DNA of 64,000 nucleotides from Jeotgalicoccus meleagridis. GTDB lineage: Bacteria; Bacillota; Bacilli; Staphylococcales; Salinicoccaceae. Both the position numbers and the translations under genes were made by a program. Location of the stretch: assembly GCF_903994045.1 (NCBI RefSeq), contig NZ_CAJEWD010000003.1, positions 124,001-188,000 on the forward strand, in the 5' to 3' direction. Below, in pieces: positions 1 through 7,943 of this stretch. Positions within the stretch are counted from its first letter, which is position 1. Every line of letters begins with the position of its first letter. The notes beneath the pieces were generated by a model that searched no databases, was not told the origin of the DNA, and saw nothing but the letters and a program-made list of their open reading frames with translations.

Positions 1-1
1 T

Positions 2-1072
2 TCTGGTTCAGGTGTCGGCTACTTAACAGCTGCATTTGCTATGACTCAACTTATCTTTTCACCTTTTACTGGACGAGCTGCAGATAAGTTCGGCCGTAAG
101 ATAATCATTGTTATTGGGATGATTATCTTCGCTTTTTCTGAGCTTCTATTTGGTCTAGGTAATACCATTGAAGTTCTGTTTCTTTCACGTATACTCGGGG
201 GCCTAGCTGGAGCTTTTATCATGCCAGCAGTGACTGCGTTTATCGTCGACTTAACAACTGAAAAAAATCGTGCACGCTCACTAGGTTATATGACCGCTGC
301 TTTAAACTTCGGCTTTGTAATAGGCCCTGGAGTTGGTGGGATCTTAGCTGAGTTCGGCACACGCTTACCGTTCTTTGTAGCAGCCTTTCTCGGTATTATT
401 TCAGCTGTTTTAGCTATATTCTTACTAACAGAACCCAAGAGAAAAACTGAAATTGCTGCAGATAAAACTGAAGTTAGCCCAAGTAATTTTAAAACCATAC
501 TGACTCCGATATTCTTTATTGCTTTCTTAGTAATTTTTGTCTCGACCTTTGGTATGTCAGCGTTTGAATCTTTCTTCAGTCTATACTTTGATAGAAAACT
601 TGGATTCACCCCTTTTGATATTGCCATTGCAATTACAGGTGGGGCAATTATTGGGGCGATTGCCCAGGTCGTTTTCTTTGAACCTTTAATAAGAAAACTT
701 GGCGAAATTGCTCTAATTAGGATTTCGATTATTTATTCAGCCGTTCTTGTTTTTATCATTACCTTCATGGAATCATATTGGGCGGTCATGGCCATTGCCT
801 TCATTATCTTTGTCGGTTTTGATTTGATTCGTCCAGCAGCAACGACCTTCTTGTCATACATTGCTGGAGATAACCAAGGCTTAGCTGGTGGTATGAACTC
901 CTTCTTTACATCCTTAGCCAATGTTTTTGGCCCGATTATTGGTGGGATTTTATTCGACATTAACTTAGATTTACCATATTATTTCAGTGCCTTTGTCTTA
1001 GTCATTGGGTTTATTATTACAGTTGTCTTTTGGAAAGATCCAAGACGCACTTCATCTAGTTCTAAAGTCTGA
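2..1072 (+). CDS. MFS drug-efflux transporter, NorA/TetA-like (5' end outside window)
   Basis: Proton-coupled exporter of the major facilitator superfamily in the membrane. The frame is open to the left edge of the window, so the gene is truncated there; the ATG at 41 is internal, because the upstream codons (SGSGVGYLTAAFA) continue the protein. Motif A (GRAADKFGRK) lies in the loop after TM2, and motif C (GFVIGPGVGG), typical of antiporters, lies in TM5. About ten hydrophobic segments are visible, and a hydrophilic stretch around residue 135 separates the two halves. No strong terminator is seen before the next gene. The family call is firm; the substrate is not readable. Confidence 0.85.
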   Translation, partial: SGSGVGYLTAAFAMTQLIFSPFTGRAADKFGRKIIIVIGMIIFAFSELLFGLGNTIEVLFLSRILGGLAGAFIMPAVTAFIVDLTTEKNRARSLGYMTAALNFGFVIGPGVGGILAEFGTRLPFFVAAFLGIISAVLAIFLLTEPKRKTEIAADKTEVSPSNFKTILTPIFFIAFLVIFVSTFGMSAFESFFSLYFDRKLGFTPFDIAIAITGGAIIGAIAQVVFFEPLIRKLGEIALIRISIIYSAVLVFIITFMESYWAVMAIAFIIFVGFDLIRPAATTFLSYIAGDNQGLAGGMNSFFTSLANVFGPIIGGILFDINLDLPYYFSAFVLVIGFIITVVFWKDPRRTSSSSKV

Positions 1073-1193
1073 ATTAGCGTCTAAAACCACTTATATCGCA
1101 GTATATGACTTTTATTTTCAACCATCCTTATGCAATAATTAAGAAGATGAAAATATAAGACATTTTTCACAGACTAATGGAGGGTTTAATAAA

Positions 1194-2186
1194 ATGACAG
1201 ACGAAATTACAGATATAACAATAATTGGTGGCGGACCAACAGGTTTATTCTCTACCTTTTACGCTGGTATGAGACAAATGTCTGTTCGCCTCATTGATAG
1301 CCTACCTGAATTAGGTGGACAATTAACAGAACTTTACCCGGACAAATATATCTATGATGTCGGTGGATTTCCAAAAATATTAGCTAAAGACTTAGTAGAT
1401 AACTTAGTTGAACAAGCACAATATGCAGATCCTGAGTTCCATCTAGGTGAAACTGTTCAATCATATAGAAAAGAAGACGATCATTTTGTCTTAACGACTG
1501 ACCAAGGCGAGTACTTAACCAGAACGATTTTAATCACAGCTGGAGTTGGAGCTTTTCAACCGAGAAAACTTGGTCTAGATAATGAAGCTGAATTCGAAGG
1601 CGCTTCTTTACAATACGCTGTTCGTGATCTTGCTAAATTCCGAGACAAGGATGTTGTCGTTCTCGGCGGTGGAGACTCTGCACTTGATTGGGCATTGATG
1701 TTAGAAGATCTTGCTAAATCAGTGACACTTGTTCACAGACGTGAACGCTTCACAGCACATGAAAATACAGTGCAAAAGGTTAAGAACTCAAGTGTCAATG
1801 TTAAAACTTCTCTAAACGTTACAGAAATTAGAGGAGAAGCAGGGCAGATTGAAGAATTAGTTTTATCTTCTAAAAAAGGTGATGATGAAGAAGTCATTAA
1901 AGCTGATCAACTCATCGTGAACTTCGGTAATATTTCTTCTTTAGGACCACTGAAAGAATGGGGACTAAAACTAGATAAAAACTCTATCGAAGTCGATGCA
2001 CATATGGAAACAAACATTGCTGGTATTTTTGCTGCTGGAGACGTCACTACTTTCGAAGGTAAAGTGAAATTAATTGCTACTGGCTTTGGTGAGGCACCTG
2101 TTGCTATCTCATATGCAAAATCATCCTACGATTCTAAATCACGTATTCAACCTAAACACAGTACAGCTGTCTTTAAACAGGACTAA
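1194..2186 (+). CDS. Ferredoxin/flavodoxin--NADP+ reductase, thioredoxin-reductase-like (YumC type)
   Basis: FAD flavoprotein that moves electrons between NADPH and ferredoxin or flavodoxin in the cytosol. At 330 aa it fits the Bacillus YumC class. The N-terminal FAD dinucleotide fold GGGPTG (about residues 12-17), the NADPH-fold GGGDSA (about 158-163) and the C-terminal FAD signature GIFAAGDVT are all visible. The thioredoxin-reductase CxxC active site is absent, which separates this class from TrxB. The start is set by GGAGGG eight bases before the ATG. It stands alone and ends at a strong hairpin. Confidence 0.9.
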   Translation: MTDEITDITIIGGGPTGLFSTFYAGMRQMSVRLIDSLPELGGQLTELYPDKYIYDVGGFPKILAKDLVDNLVEQAQYADPEFHLGETVQSYRKEDDHFVLTTDQGEYLTRTILITAGVGAFQPRKLGLDNEAEFEGASLQYAVRDLAKFRDKDVVVLGGGDSALDWALMLEDLAKSVTLVHRRERFTAHENTVQKVKNSSVNVKTSLNVTEIRGEAGQIEELVLSSKKGDDEEVIKADQLIVNFGNISSLGPLKEWGLKLDKNSIEVDAHMETNIAGIFAAGDVTTFEGKVKLIATGFGEAPVAISYAKSSYDSKSRIQPKHSTAVFKQD

Positions 2187-2190
2187 TAAA

Positions 2191-2227
2191 AATGGCACCA
2201 TGAGATTTTCTATCTCATGGTGCCATT
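2191..2227. terminator. Bidirectional intrinsic terminator
   Basis: Perfect 16-bp inverted repeat (2191-2206 with 2212-2227) around a 5-nt loop, flanked by A- and T-rich sequence. It lies between the convergent reductase gene and ykkD and probably serves both. Confidence 0.85.
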
Positions 2228-2229
2228 AT

Positions 2230-2245
2230 TGTTTCATGTGAAACT
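2230..2245. other. parS-like 16-mer (weaker match)
   Basis: TGTTTCATGTGAAACT matches the ParB/Spo0J site TGTTTCACGTGAAACA at 14 of 16 positions. It touches the ykkD stop codon. A better copy lies at 51167. The consensus is from established knowledge; the role here is inference. Confidence 0.35.
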
Positions 2246-2562
2246 TAGGAAGTGATTAATCTTAAGCCAATGACAGCAATGACAATCATAGATAAATACA
2301 TGACACGCTTATAACTTGCTGATTCTTTGTAGACGATGATGCCTAAAAGTGCACTCCCCACAGTTCCAATCCCTGTCCATACTGCATAAGCAACGCCTAA
2401 AGGAATAGTTTCCATAGCGTAGCTTAACAGGCCTAAACTAATTGGGAAGCCAATACATAAAGTGAGCCATCCCTGTAATCTTTTCTTTTGACCAATCCAA
2501 GTCATTCCGAGTACTCCAGCAACTTCAAAAAATCCTGCACATATTAAGACAAGCCAACTCAT
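2245..2562 (-). CDS. ykkD: SMR guanidinium exporter subunit YkkD
   Basis: Four-helix small multidrug resistance protein of 105 aa. The central stretch SYAMETIPLGVAYAVWTGIGT closely resembles Bacillus YkkD, and the Glu in TM1 (GFFEVAG) is the usual proton/substrate residue. Its start overlaps the end of ykkC by 4 bp (ATGA), with GAGGAGG upstream, which implies translational coupling. The pair lies behind a guanidine-I riboswitch, so export of guanidinium as a heterodimer is the likely job. Co-transport of other cations by YkkCD is also reported. Confidence 0.88.
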   Translation of the reverse strand: MSWLVLICAGFFEVAGVLGMTWIGQKKRLQGWLTLCIGFPISLGLLSYAMETIPLGVAYAVWTGIGTVGSALLGIIVYKESASYKRVMYLSMIVIAVIGLRLITS

Positions 2563-2882
2563 TTAACGTCCTCCTCATGATCCGTGACAGTTTTCAAACC
2601 GAGTACTCCAAAGAGCAATAAGATGATAAAGAACACCATACCAATGCTTAAATCACCATCAAAGAAAAAGAAATCTACAAACACTGTTCCTACTGCACCA
2701 AGCCCAACAAAGACTGCATAAACTGTACTTGCTGGAAGTTTAGTCGAAACATAAACTAAGAGAGAAAAACTTCCCACAACTCCAATCACTGTAAGACCCC
2801 ATTCAAACCATGTTGTGGCATATTTCAGCCCAGTTGCCCAACCAATTTCAAATAAGGCAGCAATCACTACTAAAGCCCACAT
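2559..2882 (-). CDS. ykkC: SMR guanidinium exporter subunit YkkC
   Basis: SMR-family protein of 107 aa with four TM helices and the TM1 Glu (ALFEIGW, residue 12). The segment LPASTVYAVFVGLGAVGTV matches the YkkC class. It is the first gene after the guanidine riboswitch and is followed by ykkD with a 4-bp overlap. The start is fixed by AAGGAG before the ATG. The C-terminal tail is short and acidic. Confidence 0.88.
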   Translation of the reverse strand: MWALVVIAALFEIGWATGLKYATTWFEWGLTVIGVVGSFSLLVYVSTKLPASTVYAVFVGLGAVGTVFVDFFFFDGDLSIGMVFFIILLLFGVLGLKTVTDHEEDVK

Positions 2883-2922
2883 AAAACTACTCCTTTATAT
2901 TTTTTATTCAGATTTAAAAAAC

Positions 2923-2966
2923 AAAAAAGCCGGAAGAATAACTTCACGTTATTCTCCCAGGCTTTT
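2923..2966 (-). terminator. Riboswitch-controlled terminator upstream of ykkC
   Basis: On the minus strand AAAGCCTGGGAGAATAAC pairs imperfectly with GTTATTCTTCCGGCTTT, followed by a T-rich run. Its 5' arm shares bases with the 3' end of the guanidine aptamer. That is the usual design in which ligand binding prevents termination. Confidence 0.85.
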
Positions 2967-3046
2967 ATCCCTCCGTGTACCAGTCATAGACTGGCGTGTT
3001 CTCTCGGTCCAGACTTAAATAATTTAACGGAACCCTAGAACACCTC
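2953..3046 (-). ncRNA. Guanidine-I riboswitch (ykkC class) aptamer
   Basis: On the minus strand the leader carries, in order, the conserved blocks CTAGGGTTCCG, CTGGACCGAGAGA and ACACGGAGGGATAAAAGCC, which define the ykkC-I/guanidine-I class. The expression platform is the adjoining terminator. Guanidine binding should allow read-through into ykkC and ykkD. Confidence 0.93.
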
Positions 3047-3080
3047 ATATCTGATTAATTCTATCTTAAAAGATATAAAT

Positions 3081-3854
3081 TTATAAGTCAATATCTATTA
3101 CACCAAAATGAAACTTACTCGACTTCCTAATAATTTGTCTAAAACCAAAGTAGGAGAATCTTTGACTTCTAAAATCATCCTTTAAAACGACTTTCTTTCT
3201 AGCCACTCTTTTAGCTTCGATTATCGCCTCATCGTTTAGTCCTGTTTTAGCTATACTCTTTATTGGGCGAATCCCAATCGATTCTTCTAATTCCATAGTA
3301 AACATCGGATCGAAATAGACGACATCAACACTGTTATCCTCTAACTTCTTTAAGTATGCTGTATGGTCAGTATGAACAACCTCAACCCTTCTCATTGCTT
3401 CATTTATCTTATCATTATGTGATTGATAATTTTGTAGTCCTTCCTGCAATAATAAGTATAGTTTGAAGTTGTTCTCAAGTGCAGTAATTGTTCCAGATGA
3501 TCCAAGAACAATACTAGCAATTAAACTATCTGCACCAAGTCCTGCTGTACAATCCAAAAAAGACATTCTCGCTTTAAGTTGGCAGGCTTCTAAAAAAGCA
3601 TCACTTTGTTGATTGATCACCCGCTTTGCTCTAACCATAGCGATATTTGGATGATATTTAATGACCTCTTTTTCATCTTTTAAGTGGATTGATAAATCAT
3701 TGCCAACTACTAATATATCGTCATTATAACGCTCCATCAAATGGCTTATAGACTGCTTTTTACGTTCTATATAATCCAGGTTATAACGCCTAGCAATATC
3801 TTTTATTACACTTATATTTTCCTGATTAAATCTTCCTGAGCTTGTAATAAGCAT
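3081..3854 (-). CDS. Class I SAM-dependent methyltransferase, YpiP/RsmJ-like
   Basis: Cytosolic Rossmann-fold methyltransferase of about 257 aa. SAM motif I appears as DCTAGLGADS (about residues 100-110), an acidic motif II (ALEN) follows, and the catalytic-type DPMF is at about 183-186. The arrangement resembles the SAM_MT_15 family (Bacillus YpiP; RsmJ is its enterobacterial 16S rRNA relative). The start is the ATG at 3854, with TAGGTTG upstream; an in-frame TTG nine bases earlier is less likely. The substrate, probably RNA, is not shown by the sequence. Confidence 0.75.
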   Translation of the reverse strand: MLITSSGRFNQENISVIKDIARRYNLDYIERKKQSISHLMERYNDDILVVGNDLSIHLKDEKEVIKYHPNIAMVRAKRVINQQSDAFLEACQLKARMSFLDCTAGLGADSLIASIVLGSSGTITALENNFKLYLLLQEGLQNYQSHNDKINEAMRRVEVVHTDHTAYLKKLEDNSVDVVYFDPMFTMELEESIGIRPIKSIAKTGLNDEAIIEAKRVARKKVVLKDDFRSQRFSYFGFRQIIRKSSKFHFGVIDIDL

Positions 3855-3942
3855 CTCAATCAACCTACTTAATTTGTTTGTCTATACATTTTATCATGGT
3901 AAAATAATTTTGTAGAAATAATTTGAGAAACGAGGTAGAGCT

Positions 3943-4491
3943 ATGACATTAAAAAATGAGCTTACAGTTGAGGAAAAAGAAGAATTAATTGCCACTCTTA
4001 AGTCTCGCTTTAACAGCCATGAAGACAGACACGAAGGTTATACATGGAAGGATGTAGAAGAACGCTTAAACGATCATCTCCTCACTACCGTTTACAATAT
4101 GGAAGTGACTGAGGGTGAGCCTGATGTAATCATTCTCAATGACAAACTACATTTTGTCGACTGCTCTAAAGAAAGTCCAAAAGGTAGACGTAGCGTGTGT
4201 TATGATCGCCAAGCATTAAATGCACGAAAAAAGCATAAGCCCGACAATTCAGCTATCGACCTTGCTGAAGAAATTGGAATACAAATGTTATCAGAAGATG
4301 AATTTAGACAGCTCAGTACTGTTGGAGACTTTGATCTAAAAAGTTCTAGCTGGGTCTTAACACCAGCTGAAGTTCGTGACCTAGGTGGCGCTTATTTTTG
4401 TGATAAACGCTATAACAAGGTATTCCTTTACCATAATGGTGCAGACTCTTATTATGGTGCACGTGGATTTAGAGGTAAAATCCAGATTTAA
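3943..4491 (+). CDS. DUF4256 domain protein
   Basis: Soluble 182-aa protein matching the DUF4256 family over its full length, with the conserved stretches DRHEGYTW, FVDCSKESPKGRRS and the C-terminal YYGARGFRG. There is no signal peptide or membrane segment. GAGGTAG lies before the ATG. It is a single gene closed by a hairpin. The function of the family is unknown and nothing nearby hints at it. Confidence 0.8.
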   Translation: MTLKNELTVEEKEELIATLKSRFNSHEDRHEGYTWKDVEERLNDHLLTTVYNMEVTEGEPDVIILNDKLHFVDCSKESPKGRRSVCYDRQALNARKKHKPDNSAIDLAEEIGIQMLSEDEFRQLSTVGDFDLKSSSWVLTPAEVRDLGGAYFCDKRYNKVFLYHNGADSYYGARGFRGKIQI

Positions 4492-4533
4492 TAAGAATTT
4501 TATTAATCTTGATTTGTGAAATAACTTAAAACA

Positions 4534-4565
4534 GCCCGAAAATCTTGAAGCAAAGATTTTCGGAC
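4534..4565. terminator. Bidirectional terminator
   Basis: GCCCGAAAATCTT and AAAGATTTTCGGAC form a stem around a short loop. It lies between the convergent DUF4256 and DUF488 genes. Confidence 0.75.
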
Positions 4566-4595
4566 TATTTATATAAGTTGAGGGCTTTTGCCACT

Positions 4596-4937
4596 CTATT
4601 TTTCTATAACTTCTTTTAAAACGACAGCTTGGTTATGCTCCGTATCTTTTGCAGCATAGAGTAATGTGACATTATGACCATCTGAATCTTTTCTTAATTC
4701 TTTTATTAGATCTTTCTGATCTTTTAATTCTTCTTTGTATTTTTTCTTAAACTCATCCCACTTATCCTCATCATGATCAAACCATTTTCTTAAATCAGTG
4801 GATGGTGCGAGTTCTTTATACCATTCGTCATGCTTCAGGTCTTCTTTTTTAATTCCTCTTGGCCATACTCTATCCACTAACACACGTTTACCATCCTGGC
4901 TCGACACATCATCATAGACTCTTTTAATTTTTAACAT
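4596..4937 (-). CDS. DUF488 family protein (YeaO-like)
   Basis: Small soluble protein of 113 aa matching DUF488, recognised by the N-terminal IKRVYDD, the VDRVWPRG motif (about 22-29) and the C-terminal TLLYAAKDTEHNQA. It is highly charged with no membrane segment. AAGGGTGATT precedes the ATG. The family has no settled biochemical role. It may share a transcript with the upstream permease gene, because no terminator is visible in the 50-bp gap. Confidence 0.82.
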   Translation of the reverse strand: MLKIKRVYDDVSSQDGKRVLVDRVWPRGIKKEDLKHDEWYKELAPSTDLRKWFDHDEDKWDEFKKKYKEELKDQKDLIKELRKDSDGHNVTLLYAAKDTEHNQAVVLKEVIEK

Positions 4938-4987
4938 ATAATCACCCTTGATAAATGTATTTTAATTTACACTTACCCTAATTACTA

Positions 4988-6427
4988 TTATTTATCCATA
5001 GGATCTTTATCTGTTTCATTTAAAATTAAGTAATCTAATTCTTTTTTAGACATTCCATTAATCGTCTTATATTTGAATCCTAAAAAGATGACACCTAACA
5101 AGGTCCACGCTAAGAGTGCATAGTAAGACGGTGCTGTAAGTGCTGCTGGAGATCCTGGATACAACAGTAACACTAGGAATATCAGTGAAATAATCGTACC
5201 GAGTATACCGAAAACAACATAGAGCATATTTTTACTTTCACCACGGGAGAAGAATTTCCAGCTCACCGCACTTGTAGCTAAAAAGGCAATTGAAACGCCC
5301 ACTGATGACATATCAACAATCCAGTTCAATGCCGTTCTTCCTAACCATGGTGCAATTAAACACACTAGTAAGACAAATAATACTGCGACATATGGTGTTT
5401 TATTTTTTGGATGTACTTTAGCAAATACTTCTGGTACAAATCTTGCTCTTCCAAGCGCGAATATCAGTCTTGAAGATGACATGAAAAATCCATTCAATCC
5501 TGTAAAGACCCCAAAGGATATAGCAAATGCTAAAAAGGCCATACCAATCGTACCCATAGAAGAACTAATGACTGAACCAGTTACCCAAACCGCTCCATCC
5601 ATCGTGTTTTGGTCAGGGTAAATCCAAGATGTCACTAAAATCATTGCAACATAAGTTAGAATTGATGCAAGAATCCCAAAAACGATTAATTTAAATGTTT
5701 TATCTGCACTAAATTTAAATTCTTCTGCTGCTTGTGGAATATTATCAAAACCAACATACATCCACGGTGCTATAGCAACAATTAAAATAATAGAAGTCCA
5801 CACACCAGCATCTTCGTTAAATAGTGGTTGTGCATTAGAAAATGCAAACTCTCCTGACACAAACGAAGCGATAAATAAACCTGAAACGACTATAGCCATA
5901 AAGAGGCAAAAGATAAATTGTAAATTACCGGATAAACCAGAGCCCCTCATACTGATCCAAGCAAAAATGATTAAAATTAGAGAAGATAAGATAACTTCCA
6001 TAATATAAACATCCCAGCCTGCAATAGTATAAAGATAACCAACTTCTAAAAAGTCAGGTAAGACAAACTTAAAGAGTAGACTAAAGGCACTGGCATTTAA
6101 AGCGACGACACATATATAGCCTAAGACTAAAAACCAAGAAGCAATAAAGGCAGCAATTTTTCCGAATCCTGCATAGGTAAAAGCAAATTCTCCACCTGAA
6201 ACGGGGAATTTAGCAGTCAGTGCTCCATAACCAACCGCAATAATTAACATTAAAATACCACCGATAGTAATACCAAGGGTTGCACCAAGGGTTCCAGATG
6301 AAATTAACCAGTCACCAGGTAGAATGAAAGCACCCCAACCAATTGATGACCCATAAGCAACTGCCCAAATAAATCGCTTGGACATAGTGCTGTCTAATTC
6401 TGTTCTCGTCTGATTTTTTCCAGACAT
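4988..6427 (-). CDS. APC-superfamily amino-acid permease
   Basis: Integral membrane transporter of about 479 aa with 12 hydrophobic segments. The TM1 substrate motif GSSIGWGAFILPGDWL and the loop FPVSGGEFAF are typical of the amino acid-polyamine-organocation superfamily. The start is the ATG at 6427, because GGGAG lies 8 bp before it; the longer reading to 6475 lacks a ribosome site and adds a non-homologous tail. The substrate is unknown; the permease resembles YfnA and ethanolamine-permease relatives only in outline. Confidence 0.83.
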   Translation of the reverse strand: MSGKNQTRTELDSTMSKRFIWAVAYGSSIGWGAFILPGDWLISSGTLGATLGITIGGILMLIIAVGYGALTAKFPVSGGEFAFTYAGFGKIAAFIASWFLVLGYICVVALNASAFSLLFKFVLPDFLEVGYLYTIAGWDVYIMEVILSSLILIIFAWISMRGSGLSGNLQFIFCLFMAIVVSGLFIASFVSGEFAFSNAQPLFNEDAGVWTSIILIVAIAPWMYVGFDNIPQAAEEFKFSADKTFKLIVFGILASILTYVAMILVTSWIYPDQNTMDGAVWVTGSVISSSMGTIGMAFLAFAISFGVFTGLNGFFMSSSRLIFALGRARFVPEVFAKVHPKNKTPYVAVLFVLLVCLIAPWLGRTALNWIVDMSSVGVSIAFLATSAVSWKFFSRGESKNMLYVVFGILGTIISLIFLVLLLYPGSPAALTAPSYYALLAWTLLGVIFLGFKYKTINGMSKKELDYLILNETDKDPMDK

Positions 6428-6551
6428 ATTTACAACTCCCATTTTCACTTTTATAGTTGTGGTCAAGTATGTCATACTATTTGTGTAACTTCTAGCTTTT
6501 TGACAAATTTATGTCATAAAAATCAGCTGGTTTTAGGAGATGAAAAAACAC

Positions 6552-7082
6552 ATGACTCTTCCAAGTATTGGTAAGCCCGCAACGAATGCACTGAATCAAT
6601 TAGGAATATTTCACTTAGAGCAATTAGCAGGTTTAGATGAGAAAAATTTATCTAAAATACATGGTATTGGTCCTAAAGCAGTAAAAATTTTAAAAGAGGC
6701 TATGACAGAAAAAGCGCTCAAATTTAAGGACACTGAACCACTACCTTTTGTTCCAACTTTTGCGGTGCTAGGTGATTTATCATGTAACAATGCTCCTAAA
6801 CGAGAAATTATTAGAGATTTTGTCATAGCGCTTCATATCGGTCATCCTAAAAAAGTCGACGCATATATAACTGACGATTGTGAGTTAGACGGTTCTATAA
6901 CTGATAAAAAGATTAGTGCTTTAAATTTACTAACCATTATCAGCCATGGAAAAGATGGGGCAGCTGAAGGTATTATCTACCTAAACTCCGGGCAGACTAT
7001 TCCTTTCGCCTATTTTTTTAAATTTGAAAACCATAAAAAAACTGCGCTGATAAAAGAAGTCACAAGATATCTTAAAAACTAA
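6552..7082 (+). CDS. Helix-hairpin-helix plus SnoaL/NTF2-like protein
   Basis: Two-part protein of about 176 aa. The first 60 residues form a helix-hairpin-helix module (IHGIGPKAVKILKEAM) like that in RNA polymerase alpha C-terminal or DUF4332 domains. The remainder (from about residue 85) looks like a SnoaL/NTF2-type cone fold (IIRDFVIALHIGHPKKVDAYITDD). AGGAG abuts an ATG at 6540, too close to serve it, and lies 12 bp before the ATG at 6552, so the second start is preferred. It may be a DNA- or protein-contacting module on a small binding domain; the function is unknown. Confidence 0.65.
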   Translation: MTLPSIGKPATNALNQLGIFHLEQLAGLDEKNLSKIHGIGPKAVKILKEAMTEKALKFKDTEPLPFVPTFAVLGDLSCNNAPKREIIRDFVIALHIGHPKKVDAYITDDCELDGSITDKKISALNLLTIISHGKDGAAEGIIYLNSGQTIPFAYFFKFENHKKTALIKEVTRYLKN

Positions 7083-7147
7083 GTTAAATCTCCTTTATTT
7101 GGGGTATTAAGAAGTAATACATTAGCTTATTAAATGAGGTGAAATAA

Positions 7148-7609
7148 ATGCAAGTATCTTATCATAAGGATCATGAAAGTGCATATCAGAAATTAATCAC
7201 TGATATCGCTTTAAGTCCAGATAACATCTTTCCATTGTTGGCGACAACGACAGGTGTACAGCAATGGTTTCCAGAATTAAGTGTACGTGGAGAAAAGGTA
7301 CTTACTTTTGATTACGGTAAAGAAACTGAAGAGGATTTAGAGATTTATAAATACGAAAACCCTAAAGCACTGCACTTTGAGTGGTTTGGAGGAGAAGTTG
7401 AATTCTTACTTGAAGGTGATGAGTTTCAAAGTAAGGTGATGTTAAATCAAAGATTGCCACTTGATACTGAAAATCTAGCTCAAGACTTTGCCGGATGGCA
7501 AAAATGCTTTGAAAATATTAAGCATATATCCGAAGGCGAAAAAGTAGAAGACTTTAAAGAAGGAGAACTCTCTCAAAAAATTGCAGATATTGAAGCAGGA
7601 TTACAATAA
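7148..7609 (+). CDS. SRPBCC/AHSA1-like (START-fold) protein
   Basis: Soluble 153-aa protein with the Bet v1-like pattern of the AHSA1 group: N-terminal strand, IALSPDNIFPLLATTTGVQQWFP, then antiparallel strands and a long C-terminal helix (AGWQKCFENIKHISEG). GAGGTG precedes the ATG. The family binds hydrophobic ligands or assists Hsp90-like proteins; no specific ligand can be named. Confidence 0.75.
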   Translation: MQVSYHKDHESAYQKLITDIALSPDNIFPLLATTTGVQQWFPELSVRGEKVLTFDYGKETEEDLEIYKYENPKALHFEWFGGEVEFLLEGDEFQSKVMLNQRLPLDTENLAQDFAGWQKCFENIKHISEGEKVEDFKEGELSQKIADIEAGLQ

Positions 7610-7625
7610 GCAAACACTAAGAAAT

Positions 7626-7648
7626 GGTCTCGGTAATATACCAAGACC
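7626..7648 (+). terminator. Weak intrinsic terminator
   Basis: GGTCTCGGTA and TACCAAGACC pair with one mismatch around a 3-nt loop, followed by a T-rich stretch after the SRPBCC gene. Confidence 0.6.
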
Positions 7649-7675
7649 ATTCTCTTTTGTTTGAATTGACAACTT

Positions 7676-7696
7676 TATTTGTCATAAAGACAAATA
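7676..7696. promoter_or_regulatory. Palindromic operator upstream of XRE regulator
   Basis: Perfect inverted repeat TATTTGTC-ATAAA-GACAAATA, 44 bp upstream of the XRE gene and just after a TTGACA box (7666-7671). A site overlapping the promoter fits autorepression by the small XRE protein. The binding partner is inferred. Confidence 0.6.
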
Positions 7697-7739
7697 TATG
7701 TTACTTTTACTATGAGCTAAATAATTGAGAGGTGTAAAT

Positions 7740-7943
7740 ATGAAAACACGACTCCGTGAACTAAGAGCTCGAGATAGACTAAATCAATCTGAGCTCGCTA
7801 AATTAGCAAAGGTGTCTAGGCAGACAATTAGCCTCATAGAAAGAGAACAATACATCCCGTCTTTACTTATTGCTAAAAGAATGGCGATTATCTTTAATGA
7901 ACCGATTGAGAATATCTTTATCTTTGATGAGGAGGAATTATAA
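7740..7943 (+). CDS. XRE-family HTH regulator, short (YozG-like)
   Basis: DNA-binding protein of about 67 aa, little more than one helix-turn-helix: LNQSELAKLAKVSRQTISLIE is the HTH (about residues 13-33). The start is the ATG at 7740, preceded by GAGAGGTG; a TTG at 7725 is discarded. The stop overlaps the ATG of the membrane gene (TAATG). Small XRE regulators coupled to DUF3169 or DUF2975 membrane proteins are a recurring Firmicute pair with unclear signal. A perfect palindrome upstream suggests autoregulation. Confidence 0.85.
   Translation: MKTRLRELRARDRLNQSELAKLAKVSRQTISLIEREQYIPSLLIAKRMAIIFNEPIENIFIFDEEEL

Noticed and set aside
2815-3018. 67-codon plus-strand frame across the ykkC leader
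   Set aside because: It covers the guanidine riboswitch and the antisense of the ykkC start; no coding signal.
7685-7713. A clear -10 box for the XRE promoter
   Set aside because: TTGACA is convincing, but no -10 hexamer at 16-18 bp spacing is good enough to name; only the palindrome is reported.
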